From: Sthenelais limicola
Taxonomy: Eukaryota; Annelida; Polychaeta; Phyllodocida; Sigalionidae
Assembly: GCA_942159475.1 (NCBI GenBank)
Contig: OW804096.1
Span: 13,317,871-13,381,870 of the forward strand
Reading direction: 5' to 3'
DNA length: 64,000 nucleotides
Of this stretch, positions 21,150 through 31,029 are shown piece by piece. The position numbers and the translations under genes were made by a program. Numbering within the stretch: position 1 is the first letter of the stretch; every line of letters starts with the position of its first letter. The notes beneath the pieces were generated by a model, which made no database searches, was not told the origin of the DNA, and was given only the letters and a program-made list of their open reading frames with translations.

Positions 21150-22029
21150 ACTTCACAGGATGTATTTGCAGGGCATTTTTCTGGTCATTTCTTTTGTGTA
21201 TCAGTAAACCAACTTGATAAATATTGATTATATGGATTTCATTATTGTCTCATTGGATCCCCCATGTCTGGAAACATTAATAAAGTGTATTCACACTTGA
21301 ATATATGTTGATTTTATACTGAGTTATGGTATTTCAAAGTATTAGAGGCGGCCATTTTGTTTTTGAGATTTTTGGCATGTTCCCCCATCCAGATTTTTCT
21401 AGACTTTTAGTATGTGAATAACGTGCCCTCATACTTGCCAAAACCATTGAGAAACCTGTTGCAATTTGTCCTAGGTCAAACTCTATGTTTAATGGACTAC
21501 TGTTGAAAAAAACACATTTGTGGCTGAATTCCCTGGAAATATGAATATTTCATTATTGAAAAAAATCATAGAAAATCATTTACCAATGTTGTATTAACTA
21601 CCAAGAGATTAAATTAAAGCATAAAATGACTAAAGATTTTGTGTATACGAATTGAAAGATGTTAGAAGTATTTCTTATCATTTTTTAGGAAAATATGTGA
21701 AAAATGACCTATAACGCCCCCTAGTGGAGAGGCATCATGTGCCATGGATTTTATTTTTATTTCATTGGATTCCCTGACATGGAAAACATAGAAATGGACA
21801 CCAAAATCATTTATTTATGTTAATTAGAACCAGAGTTATGTGCATTTATAGTCTGGGCGGCCATCTTGGACGCCATCTTGGATTTAGGCATGATAAAATG
21901 TTTGAAAAAATTGCATACATCGATTTTTGAATTCTACTCATTGAATACTACAGAAAAATGTTTGTCTGCAAAAATTAACATGAATTCCACACGGGAGCCA
22001 TTTTTTTGACATAAGCAACTAGACTATTA
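21150..22029 (-). repeat. Right arm of the long-TIR element
   Basis: Inverted copy of 18451-19337 with substitutions and small indels throughout, for example CATTGGATTCCCTGACATGG against the complement of CCATGTCAGGGAATCCAATG. That degree of difference suggests an old insertion without recent arm homogenisation. Confidence 0.8.
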
Positions 22030-22077
22030 TTAGAAAGATGAATTTGGAAAAAAGGAAAACTGTATATTCAGGTAAAT

Positions 22078-22312
22078 GAGTCAGATTTTCAGAAAATGTA
22101 CCATCGTCAGCTCTACAAATTTGGTAACTTCTGCTAAATTAGACTGGAATATTTTAAATGCTATGTATATCCGAGTATCTTTGGCATTGTGTTTATTAAA
22201 GGTGTATATTTCTTTGTGTTAAACTGCAATTTGAACGTAATTTTTCTCTTAGATTTTGATCATTTGAGAGGATTGGGGAAGGTGAATTGTAGATTTTCTG
22301 ATAATCTGACCC
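22078..22312 (+). mobile_element. Family A MITE, full length, AAAT duplication
   Basis: Starts GAGTCAGATTTTCAGAAAAT and ends GATAATCTGACCC. AAAT at 22074-22077 and 22313-22316 is a clean 4-bp target duplication. ORFs at 22189-22455 and 22249-22509 are incidental. Confidence 0.88.
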
Positions 22313-22650
22313 AAATAGTGTTTGTCCAACATGTTCCCCAACGGGCTTGCCATAAACTTCAGCAAATCTTTAACTTGGAAAGTGACAAAGTCAAAATGAA
22401 AGTGACAAACGCCAAGCATCTGCTCCTCTTTCCTGCTACAACTTCCGCCTCTTAAACAGAACAAAACTCTTTCTTTGCCCAACTTTTGCCTCCAGCAAAA
22501 CTTTGGCAACAGAACTTAAAGATTTTACTAAAAGAACAATTCTAGACAATCAGTGTTTATTGTTTTTGATTCCCCAATGTCTTTACAGTATCATTCTATA
22601 TTCCTGATATTTTATTTTGGAACAGCCCAGTTGCCTGTGTGGGCGACCTT
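22313..22650. other. No feature seen
   Basis: Non-repetitive as far as I can tell; no gene. Confidence 0.3.
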
Positions 22651-22763
22651 AATCAAAGCTGCATTCTCAGCTTTTATGTCAAAGCAAATCTTACCAAATA
22701 TATACAAATTATAACTCACAAGACTGAATTCATCAATATTCTGCTGCTGTTATATGTTTAAAC
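22651..22763 (-). repeat. K-family repeat, reverse copy
   Basis: AAAGCTGCATTCTCAGCTTT, then ATCTTACCAAATATA, CAAGACTGAATTCATCAATA and TTCTGCTGCTGTTATATGTT mirror 95-207 in reverse. Shorter matches to its end (TTAAAGCTG...CTCAGC) occur at 41826, 42810, 43150, 62425 and 62945. Confidence 0.6.
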
Positions 22764-23976
22764 ATGAATTTGAAGCCAAATAAGCTGAGCCAAAACTGCT
22801 ACCGGTGAGCGATAATAAGTGAAGTCTCACGAAAAGGTTTCTACAGGTCCTCCGAATACAAATGGGGATGTTTTAGAAGTCCTGTCCTAAATACAACTGA
22901 ACAAAATCCTCTAAAATATTGGTCAAATGACTTTTAGATGGGTCGGAAAAAAATGGAACAAAAAGTGAAAAAAGTCCAGTTCTTAACCGATGTTAGCTGT
23001 GAGTGCAGCTTTAAGTTTAGCTATATTAGAGAAAATTATGACTGTGCAATATGGACAGAGACTGGACAGGTATCTATCAAACACCTCTACATTCTCTTGA
23101 AAAACAGTTGACATTTATAGTAAATAACTTTCCCAAATTTGAAACAAACTATCAGACTTTTGTCAAATATCTGATATCTGAAGAGCAACATTTAAAATAA
23201 TGATATCTAAGATTTTTCTTTACAAAGTAACCAATTCAGTTTTATATAAATCATCACATTTATATAAGTTATATTACATTCCACAAAGGAAACTGTTATG
23301 AGACATTACGTAACATTGCATAACCTCATTATATTTATATCAATTGATTATTATCCAAAAATTAAAAAAAAGAGTTTATTACAATAAGTGCCATGATTAT
23401 GCCAAGAATCTAATAACTCACAGTTTGAGAATGAATCTCAAAGACTGAGATCAGCTGAGGAAAGTTCCTTTTAGATATACCATTTTAGAGGTGAAGTGAA
23501 GTTAGAAGTCGTTAGGAGTATAAAATACAATAACAATCATGAAGACTGAACTGTCTTTCAACTAGTGAATACACAATGAGAAACACAATACAAATGATAA
23601 CCATACTTTGAAGTAATAAGGATCATCTTATTAATATTGACATTAAGCATTAATAAGACGTTATAATAATTATGATGGTATGACCATCTCTTCCAAGACT
23701 AACAAGCTTGTATAATATCTTTATGATTAAAATGAATAAATATATTGTTGAGTTGCCGTATAACATTAGTCTACAATCAGGTTTCGTACATACCAGTTAA
23801 GAGCTAACAGCCCCCCCCCTCCCAGGTGGGGTATATAGTGTGCATGGGTGGGGGGGGGGCAGAGGGCATGTAGTCCACCCTGGACATGGTGCACGCAATG
23901 AGTACATGACATAGACAGGCCAGCATGTACATCAAGACCAGCTTTATGGCTTCCCCTCATTACTATATCTCTATGT
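22764..23976. other. AT-rich stretch without features
   Basis: The only landmarks are a C-run and a G-run near 23812-23858 framing a GTGTGCATGG segment. No gene, and no repeat family recognised. Confidence 0.35.
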
Positions 23977-24203
23977 GGGCCTGACCAGCAGACAATGTAC
24001 AATCGGAGGCTTTTTACATGAAACTTAAATAATACTTAAATTACGAAATTAGGCTTATAAAAGATAGATATTTCCACCAGGCATATGTGGGTATAAAAAA
24101 TTGCTAGGAACATGTATTTTGAGCAGCATAATTACTTAAATTTGGGTTTAATTATAGCAGCGTTTTGGTGAGGTCAAATGTACATCCAGAAGTGACCTCA
24201 TCC
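23977..24203 (+). mobile_element. Family A MITE, strongly diverged
   Basis: The outline is intact (GGGCCTGACCAGCAGACAAT, TGTATTTTGAGCAGC, AAATTTGGGTTTAATTA, TGAGGTCAAATGTACATCC, end CCTCATCC) but most interior positions differ. Probably an old copy. Confidence 0.5.
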
Positions 24204-24286
24204 ACATGTTATATGCATGAGTATGAGTGAGGCGGCATCACGACTTTGAACATGCCCTGAGATCGAATAGGATTATATATATATCT

Positions 24287-24405
24287 GTGATGTGCTACAG
24301 AAAGATTAGTCGCAAATTTTATAGTTTTCAAAATGTTTGATTCACATCTCTTTGTAGGAATAGTCTCATTCTTAGTGTATTGAGCTCAGTAATTTCTAGT
24401 GTGAT
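24287..24405 (+). mobile_element. Family B MITE, decayed left fragment
   Basis: GTGATGTGCTACAGAAAGAT, TAGTCGCAAATTTTATAGTT, GATTCACATCTCTTTGTAGG match the left part of family B with many changes. Confidence 0.55.
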
Positions 24406-24514
24406 CAGGAGTGCGACCGGCTTGGGAATGCGCGGGAATACTGCCTTGGCAACAGCACACAACAACAGAATTAAGGTGTCAATGCAATGAATATTATTAT
24501 AAGAGTAAATATAT

Positions 24515-24696
24515 GGGTGAGGTCGCCAGAAAATGTACACTTCCCCTTTTATTTGTCAATCCTTTCAAAATAACCAAACGCATTGTTTGCCTCATGGCAA
24601 TACCAAATATATTTGGATATTCATGTATATCTTAATTTAACTGAATTTACCCGATGTGTAGAGCTGCCGAGTGTAATCTTTCTGACTATCCAACCC
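24515..24696 (-). mobile_element. Family A MITE, internally shortened
   Basis: The left end GGGTGAGGTCGCCAGAAAAT is of the GTCGCC variant; the right end is degraded (ACTATCCAACCC). About 50 bp of the interior is deleted compared with full copies. Confidence 0.8.
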
Positions 24697-24746
24697 ATAC
24701 AATCTCAAACTTAGGGTTCTAATTGATATGATGAAATAGGATATTA

Positions 24747-24981
24747 GGGTCAGATTACCAGAAAATGAATAATTGGCAGATGTACACATTTAGTAAATTT
24801 TGCTAAATTAGGCTGCAACTTTGTCAATACTAGGTATATTCGAGTATATTTGGCATTGCATTGATTCTAGAAATCTGTTTGTTTAGCTTGAACTGTATTT
24901 TGAACTTTATTTTCGTCTAAAATCATGGTTATTTGAGAGGATTGGTGAAGGTGAATTGTACATTTTCTGGCGACTTCACCC
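24747..24981 (+). mobile_element. Family A MITE with chimeric ends
   Basis: Left GGGTCAGATTACCAGAAAAT, right TTTTCTGGCGACTTCACCC. Belongs to the AATACTAGGTATATTCGAGT subfamily. An ORF starting inside (24956-25279) is chance. Confidence 0.88.
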
Positions 24982-25448
24982 ATTAACCCCCACCCACCCA
25001 ATCCCCTCTTCACCACTCATACCCACCCATACACACGTCCAAAACCGGCGAGAAACTGAAGGTATTAATGATAATGTCGAGATATGCATTATTGAGCAGA
25101 TGATTAAGGCTTTTTCTCTCTCTGTATCAAGGCTTGAGTTGCTCTTGTTCTTATATGGCTTCCTTCAGTCGGTGAAATGTTATCTCTTTCTACCTTCTCC
25201 CTGCTCCCAGCTTTTTTCTAGTCGTAATTACATTGTACCAAGCATTGCAGAGCGAATGTGGGTCATATCAAAAGAATAATGTTAAATGGGGCGTACCAGT
25301 TGATTTCTAATTTCAGATTTTTCAAAGTGGAGCACCAACATTATGTGAGATGCTGTGTGGAAAAATATCCCTTTTTATCAAACCAGTTAGGAACCTAGGT
25401 TTGCGATATTTTCTGCCAAAGGTTCGGGTTATTTAGGTCCATGGTGTA
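24982..25448. other. No feature seen
   Basis: A CCCACCC-rich start and otherwise ordinary sequence; the 107-residue ORF at 24956-25279 shows no domain. Confidence 0.35.
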
Positions 25449-25682
25449 CAATGGATTTTCAGAAAATGTACAATTGGCAGCTGTATACATTTAGTAAATT
25501 CTGTTAAATTAGGTGGCAATTTGGTCAATACTAGGTAAATTCGAGTATATTTGGTATTGCCTTGATTCAAACAATCGGTTTGGTTAGGTAGAGCTGTATT
25601 TTGAACTTCATTTTCGTCTGAAATTATGGTTATTTGAGAGGATTGGTGAAGGTGAATTGTACATTTTCTAGTGACTTCACCC
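25449..25682 (+). mobile_element. Family A MITE, left tip lost
   Basis: Begins at GGATTTTCAGAAAATGTACA without the outer GGGTCA; the right end is TTCTAGTGACTTCACCC. Interior intact. Confidence 0.82.
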
Positions 25683-26119
25683 AAATAATGCTGGCCTGCA
25701 GAATAGGCACAGATATTGTTAAACGCCGGAGAGGAAGACGAATTACTATGAAACGCCATTCAATATTTGCAGATACATCCAAATATTTGAAAAATATCTG
25801 CAATTAATGTACATATCTGCAAATGAATTTAAGAAATGACATTTTACACTTTTGAAGGCATCAGTACATGTGTATACAATTACGATCTATAAATATGATT
25901 ATGGCTGAATTTCGATTTGTAAAATTATAATTAATAATAATTAATTAATCAAATAATCATAGGATGTGTAAGGCCAAACCATTTATAATATACCAAAGTA
26001 GTTCAAATGTAAAGATGTATTGGAATTACGTTGGACAGAATGAAATAGTACCATATTTGAAAAGATTAGATTAAGTGTATTTCAATGATGAAAACATTTA
26101 GAAAATAAATCTTTAAATC
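25683..26119. other. No feature seen
   Basis: AT-rich. A palindrome-rich AATTATAATTAATAATAATT segment near 25924. Confidence 0.3.
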
Positions 26120-26235
26120 TGAGTATTTCTATATATTACGATTGACTTCTTCTAAGTGAAAACAACGTTTGCAATATTTCAGGATGGAAAATGTCGAGTA
26201 AAGTAACTAAATATACTCCTTAAAATCTATTACAC

Positions 26236-26351
26236 ATAGAATAGAATAGAATAGAATAGAATAATCTTTTATTTGTCCAAGTATTTCAACAGTTACAGAC
26301 AAATAGGTCCACAGGCCTCTGGGAAAATCCCAGCTCTTCCAGCCGTTACCT
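26236..26351 (-). mobile_element. LINE 3' tail, minus strand, with pentamer repeats
   Basis: On the minus strand: CTGGAAGAGCTGGGATTTTC, CCCAGAGGCCTGTGG, then AATAAA (complement of 26268-26273) and a tail of TATTC repeats (26236-26262). It resembles the end of the LINE at 12.36-12.49 kb in order (CTGGAAGAGCTG...CAGAGG...AATAAA...pentamers), but the pentamer differs (ACAAT there). Only about 115 bp remain. Confidence 0.6.
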
Positions 26352-26353
26352 TA

Positions 26354-26597
26354 CAGTGGAACCTCGCATAAAGACCACCTCTCTATTAAGACCAGTTTCC
26401 CTCAGTCCCGAATAGCCGAACCATCAACCCTATACCTGGCTACTGTGTACGCGTGAAGTTACTTGAACGGGTTGAATGTACAGCTAAGTCCCGAATTGCT
26501 TTCCTCTTATTAGATTATCCCCTCTAATGAAACCACCTCGCTATGGGACCACAGATCGTTCAGTCCCAAGGGTGGTCTCAATACAGAGGTACCACTG
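26354..26597. mobile_element. pogo/Tigger-like MITE with TA duplication
   Basis: Inverted ends CAGTGGAACCTC and, complemented, CAGTGGTACCTC are each flanked by TA (26352-26353 and 26598-26599). The CAGTGG end and TA target are established features of pogo/Tigger elements of the Tc1/mariner superfamily. 244 bp and non-coding, so non-autonomous. The interior keeps mirrored GGTCTCAATA and TATTAAGACC blocks. Confidence 0.8.
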
Positions 26598-26720
26598 TAT
26601 TTGTATATATTAAATTGATATTTACTCCGAAACTGACAACATTCATACAAAAAGATCTTGTGAATAAAACTCTTTGAAAAATATCAATTCTGCGACATAT
26701 TTCCTGTAACACATCACATA

Positions 26721-27127
26721 TGTGATGTGATTCAGGAAAATGAGTCATAAGTCGCAAAATTGATATTTTTAAAGTGTTTTTTTACAAGATCTCTTCATTG
26801 AAATGTTCTGATTTTTTGAGGGTCTAGCACTTATAGTCATATGAAACTATGTATCAAATTTCAGGACAATCTATGTAATATATCCTTTCGTTTCAAAGGT
26901 CCTCATATGGACTACATTTAGTTACTTTACTGTTTATTGACCCCCAGAAATATTGGAAACTATTTTTTTCCAAAACGAAAATATCAAACTTAAAATCTAG
27001 AAATACTTATTAGATTATTAGACTGTTTACTATCATTGGAATCAGCTTGATCTCATCTTTTCAAATATGATGATATCTCAAAATCTAATTTTCGCGACTT
27101 ATGACTCATTTTCCTGAAACATATCAA
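26721..27127 (+). mobile_element. Family B MITE, full length (reference copy)
   Basis: Left end GTGATGTGATTCAGGAAAAT then GAGTCATAAGTCGC; right end GCGACTTATGACTCATTTTC then CTGAAACATATCA. About 407 bp with inverted ends of roughly 35 bp. The interior order is CAAGATCTCTTCATTGAAAT, TCTAGCACTTATAGTCATAT, TTTCGTTTCAAAGGTCC, GTTACTTTACTGTTTATTG, GAAATATTGGAAAC, GATTATTAGACTGTTTAC, TGATATCTCAAAATC. No ORF of significance. Superfamily unknown; target duplication unclear. Confidence 0.85.
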
Positions 27128-27534
27128 ATATATTAATCATAATATGAAACATGAACAGATTACATAATAGCAAGAGACCGTATCCACAACATTATTGGAT
27201 GTCAGAACGGAACAAATGCAATATAATTGCTCATCCAATTAACTGTAGCAAAACATACAAAATTGAATGGAAAATAAGAACTTTCTACTTCAAGAACTAC
27301 AATGAAGACATCATCGAAGTTTTATTAAATAATAGACACTAAACAAAGAGACTGAACCACCTGCACGAAGGTCTAAAAACATACAAAGGAATGAATAGAC
27401 ATTGACTAACTGTATTTATCTTATTTTAATCCTTTAGGATCATGGGTCATCAGGAAAAACTACTTGTAGAGGATGCTTTACCCTGTTTTGATATGATATT
27501 GTATATATGACATTGTAACACTGATATCATATGT
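27128..27534. other. No feature seen
   Basis: The ORF at 27151-27342 (63 residues) shows no domain. AT-rich. Confidence 0.35.
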
Positions 27535-27770
27535 GGGTCAGATTTGCAGCAAAAGTACAATTGGCAGCTGTACACATCCAGTAAATTCTGCTAAATTAGG
27601 CTGCAATGTGGTCAATACTAGGTAAATTCGAGTATATTTAGCATTACATTGATTCTAGCAATCTGTTTGGTTAGGTTAAATAGCATTTTAAACTTTAATT
27701 TTCGTCTGAAATTTGAGTTATTTGAAAGGCTAGGTGAAGGTGAATTGTACATTTTCTGACGACTTCATCC
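27535..27770 (+). mobile_element. Family A MITE, full length, ATGT duplication
   Basis: Starts GGGTCAGATTTGCAGCAAAA and ends TTCTGACGACTTCATCC. ATGT at 27531-27534 and 27771-27774 is a 4-bp duplication. Confidence 0.88.
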
Positions 27771-28754
27771 ATGTATCAAAAGTATTGAAATAAAAATCTC
27801 ATGATAATAATAACATATTGCTGCCTACCCAACCCACTCTCTATTGATACATTGCCTCAAATGAGGCACCTAATCGCAAACATGGCAAATGGGAGGAAAA
27901 AGTTAGCTTGGCCGCCATACATTTTTGTATTGCAGGATTGGCCATTATTATACCAATTTGTGATGGAGACGCTGCACTCTGGCCCAATTACTGGTGATCT
28001 GTTATGAGCCCTCCAGGTCTTGCTCAGAGCACCTCGCTAATTCCGCCTGGTAATTATTAGTTGAACACGGATACCATGGGGGAGGTATGAAGCATCGTGA
28101 TAGTAGTTTTTTGGGTTTTTTTTAGTTCAGGATGTTTATACAGCTAGTCAAACAATACAGGGAAACATAATTGTGACGTAGGCTCACGGGTTTAATTTAA
28201 ATACGAATTGCCATGGTTATTCTGTCCACTGCTTTGTCTAGCTATTTACTAATGCTACCGCTAGCTATTTACTAATGCTACCGCTAGTATATTTAATACT
28301 TATGCTTATACTAATGAGTATAAGAGTATACATAAATGTGGTATACAATTTTGTGAGACAGAAATGGGAAAGAGGGGTGAGATAAGGGGGTGACCGGGTC
28401 AGGTTGGGTGAACTGTCTATTTCTGTTTCACAGGTCAGTGATAAGTTACTGCATGGCTGGTGTCTGCATTTTGTGACTGTTTGTTGTTTTAGAGTGCATT
28501 TTTGGTAGTGCATTTTAAGCGTTCACAGTCCAGCAGGAAGTTTCTGCATGGGCTGGGTTTGCTCTAAGTGACTGTAGGTGGTTGTGAGTGCAGTTCTGAC
28601 ATTCATGGGTCAGCGGGAAGTTTCAGTGAGACCCACATTTATCCTTTATGTCTCTTGTTGTTTTTGAGTGCAATTTTGAAGTTTTCAAATGTTGACGTGT
28701 ATGTGTTGTTATTGTATAGTTGTTTTACTGGGTGCAAGTTGCAAGTTTAAAGCT
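27771..28754. other. Non-repetitive; possible regulatory part at 27830-28060
   Basis: 27830-28060 is of mixed GC with no repeat signature and motifs such as GGATTGGCCATTATTATACC and CCTGGTAATTATTAGTT. The 68-residue ORF at 27801-28007 lies there but is not supported as a gene. A short direct repeat (CTAGCTATTTACTAATGCTA) occurs at 28240-28285. Nothing recognised from 28300 to 28754. Confidence 0.3.
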
Positions 28755-29250
28755 GCTTTGTGAGAGAGGAGAGAGAGAAGAGAGGGAGAGAAAGAAGAGT
28801 GATAGACGGGAGAGAGGAGAGAGGAGAGAGGAGAGAGGAGAGAGGAGAGAGGAGAGAGGAGAGAGGAGAGAGGGGAGAGGAGAGAGAAGAGAGAGATAGA
28901 GATTAAGATAGGAAAGAGATGGTGGGGAGAGAAGTGGAAGGAATAGAGAGGAGCGAAGCAAAGGAGAGAGATAGATGGAGGAGACAGAGAGAGATAAGAG
29001 AGTAGAAAAGGAGAGAGATAGGACAGGAGAGGGGGAGAGAGAGAGGGGGAGGGGGAGATAAGAGAGGAGTGTGGTAGAGGGAGATTAGGGAGAGTTAACA
29101 GAGGAGAGGAGAAGAGAGAGGGAGAGGGGAAAGATAAGAGAGGAGATGCAAGAGGGAGAGGAGAGAGATTATAAAGGAAAGGAGGAGGGAGAGGGGAGAG
29201 AAAAGACAGGGAGAGGGAGCGAGGGCAAAGGGAGGCAGGAGAAGAGATAG
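28755..29250. repeat. Purine (GA) tract
   Basis: About 490 bp of almost pure A/G. Near 28805-28870 it is a regular GAGAGAG array of 7-8-bp units; the rest is degenerate. The 199-residue minus ORF here is a low-complexity artefact. Confidence 0.92.
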
Positions 29251-29363
29251 AATAATTATTACTTGGGCCTGGGAAAGCTGATATCATAGGATGGGTATGA
29301 GATGTCATGATTGTAGTAGTGCCAATAATGGATAGAGTTAAGGCTGAGGTGCAGACACTAACT

Positions 29364-29597
29364 GGGTCACATCTTCAGAAAACGTACAATTGGTCTTAAC
29401 CAATTCTCTCTCAAATAATCCACATTTAAGACGAAAATCAGGTTTAAAATACACTTCAACATAACCAGACAGATTTATTGAATGAATACAATACAGAATA
29501 TACTCAAATATACTTAGTATTTATCAATTTTTGCTCTAATTTAGCAGAGTTTGATAGATGTGTATAGGTTTAGATTGTGCATTTTCTGAAAGTCTCA
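29364..29597 (-). mobile_element. Family A MITE, full length
   Basis: Starts GGGTCACATCTTCAGAAAAC; the right end decays to GAAAGTCTCATAA, where the next repeat begins. It is of the GAATGAATACAATACAGAAT subfamily with TTTGATAGATGTGTA. Confidence 0.8.
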
Positions 29598-29655
29598 TAA
29601 TTCCATGCAAATCATGATTCAAAATGGCGGCTATGCAAATCCCCTATTAGGATTG
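29598..29655 (+). mobile_element. Family H end fragment with two octamer motifs
   Basis: CATAATTCCATGCAAATCAT and CAAAATGGCGGCTATGCAAA then TCCCCTATT match 46742-46797, the right end of a family H element. ATGCAAAT occurs twice, framing AAAATGGCGGC. Confidence 0.6.
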
Positions 29656-29762
29656 TCTGTGTGGCAAGTTTCTGCCCTAAAGGTTACTGTATATAATGTA
29701 GGACTAAGAATTAGCGTTGCATGTATAGGAAGCTGAGGAATGAGTGAGGGTTGGTTGCTTAA

Positions 29763-29905
29763 TAGGGAGATTTAGTAACCACAACACACCAACACAACAC
29801 TAACGCATTCACTAACTATTAGTACATTATTACAGTTGTGGGGATATCTTGAGAGGCCTGCAATGGAGATGCCCTCGGCCTAGCACCTCTCAAGATATCC
29901 CCACA
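29763..29905 (+). mobile_element. Family C repeat with a 19-bp perfect hairpin
   Basis: GTGGGGATATCTTGAGAGG at 29838-29856 is the exact complement of 29886-29904, giving a hairpin with a 29-base loop. The part before it (AGGGAGATTTAGTAACCACA, ACACAACACTAACGCATTC, ACTAACTATTAGTACATTAT) is shared with 33261-33353 and 52692-52812. ORFs on both strands here are incidental. Confidence 0.75.
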
Positions 29906-30057
29906 ATCCAAAACATTACAATCTCGGACAGCAAGACATCTCTGTCCACTGTAGTGGTCAGCATTCGTGTGACCGGTGGGGAGCGCGTCCCTAGCAACCG
30001 GCAACCAGTTCAGTTCAGTTCAGGTCTCACCACTCTTCGTGATATAAACATATATAA

Positions 30058-30662
30058 CCATATGTATTAACCATATAATTAAATCTATAATATATCAGTC
30101 ATAATTCATAATATATAATTAAATCCATAATATATCAGTCATAATTCATAATATATAATTAAATCCATAATATATCAGTCATAATTCATAATATATAATT
30201 AAATCCATAATATATCAGTCATAATTCATAATATATAATTAAATCCATAATATATCAATCATGATCCATAATATATAATTAAATCCATAATATATCAATC
30301 ATAATTCATAATATATGATTAAATTCATGATATATCAATAATAATTCATAATATATAATTAAATCCATAATATATCAATCACAAATTATTCATAATATAT
30401 AATGAAATCCATAATATATCAATCATAATTCATAATATATGATTAAATTCATGATATATCAATAATATTTCATAATATATAATTAAATTAATAATATATC
30501 AATCACAAATTATTCATAATATATAATTGAAACCATAATATATCAATCATAATAATTATATAATTGAAACCATAATATATCAATCATAATATACAATTGA
30601 ATCCATAATATAGCAATCATGATATATAATTAAATCCATCATACATGTATCACAATTCATAC
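30058..30662 (+). repeat. AT-rich minisatellite, about 40-bp unit
   Basis: About 14 copies of AATATATAATTAAATCCATA then ATATATCAGTCATAATTCAT. Early units are near identical; later ones (from 30245) vary in length and carry AATCACAAATTATTC insertions. Runs of alternating A/T suggest easy unwinding. Confidence 0.93.
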
Positions 30663-31029
30663 TATATATTATATAAGCTCTAGTTTGCACACATCTGAGA
30701 CTAAGTATCGACTAGACAGACTGTTCTCTCTACACTACAGCCATCCATAGCTTGTGGGGAGTGATCGCATGCCAAGAGAACAACAATCAATGAAATCGTG
30801 TGGAATGAACTAATGATGTGTGTATGGCCTTGGTAAGAAACTAAGCCACTATTGCATCTACCTACCCCTACCCCCGCCCGCCCCCCACCTCACACACAGA
30901 ATGGTGGATATATGGGTAAGGGGGGTATGGGGCTTGGCATCCCCTCAATGCTATTGGAAATGCAATAGGGATGTGGGTCCTATAATGTTTTATGGGGAAG
31001 CTATATATTTAGACGTGGTATTATTATCA
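30663..31029. other. Non-repetitive spacer
   Basis: A C-run precedes 30890. No gene. Confidence 0.3.

Larger units (their letters stand above)
18412..22062. mobile_element. 3.6-kb element with inverted arms of about 0.88 kb
   Basis: The left arm (18451-19337) and right arm (21150-22029) are inverted copies of each other: TTGCTTATGTC, GGCTCCCGTGTGGAATTCAT, TGTCTGCAAAAATTAACATG-like, ATCGATGTATGCAATTTTTT, then GGGGGCGTTATAGGTCATTT, ending CATCCTGTGAAGTRAAAA. Weak similarity (ACAGTTTTCYTT) continues outward to 18412 and 22062. The 1.8-kb centre has no intact transposase. Long inverted arms with a short unrelated centre recall foldback-type or internally deleted DNA transposons; the superfamily is unknown. 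Confidence 0.8.
26120..26718 (-). mobile_element. Family B copy interrupted by a LINE end and a Tigger MITE
   Basis: The left half (26120-26225: GAGTATTTCTATATATT, GTTTGCAATATTTCAGGATG, AGTAAAGTAACTAAATATAC) stops at ACTCC. The right half resumes near 26625 (AACATTCATACAAAAAGATC, TTGTGAATAAAACTCTTTG, TGCGACATATTTCCTGTAAC). Between them lie the LINE fragment and the Tigger-like element. A second family B copy follows directly. Confidence 0.6.

Noticed and set aside
28709..29308. 199-residue minus ORF
   Set aside because: Low-complexity GA tract.
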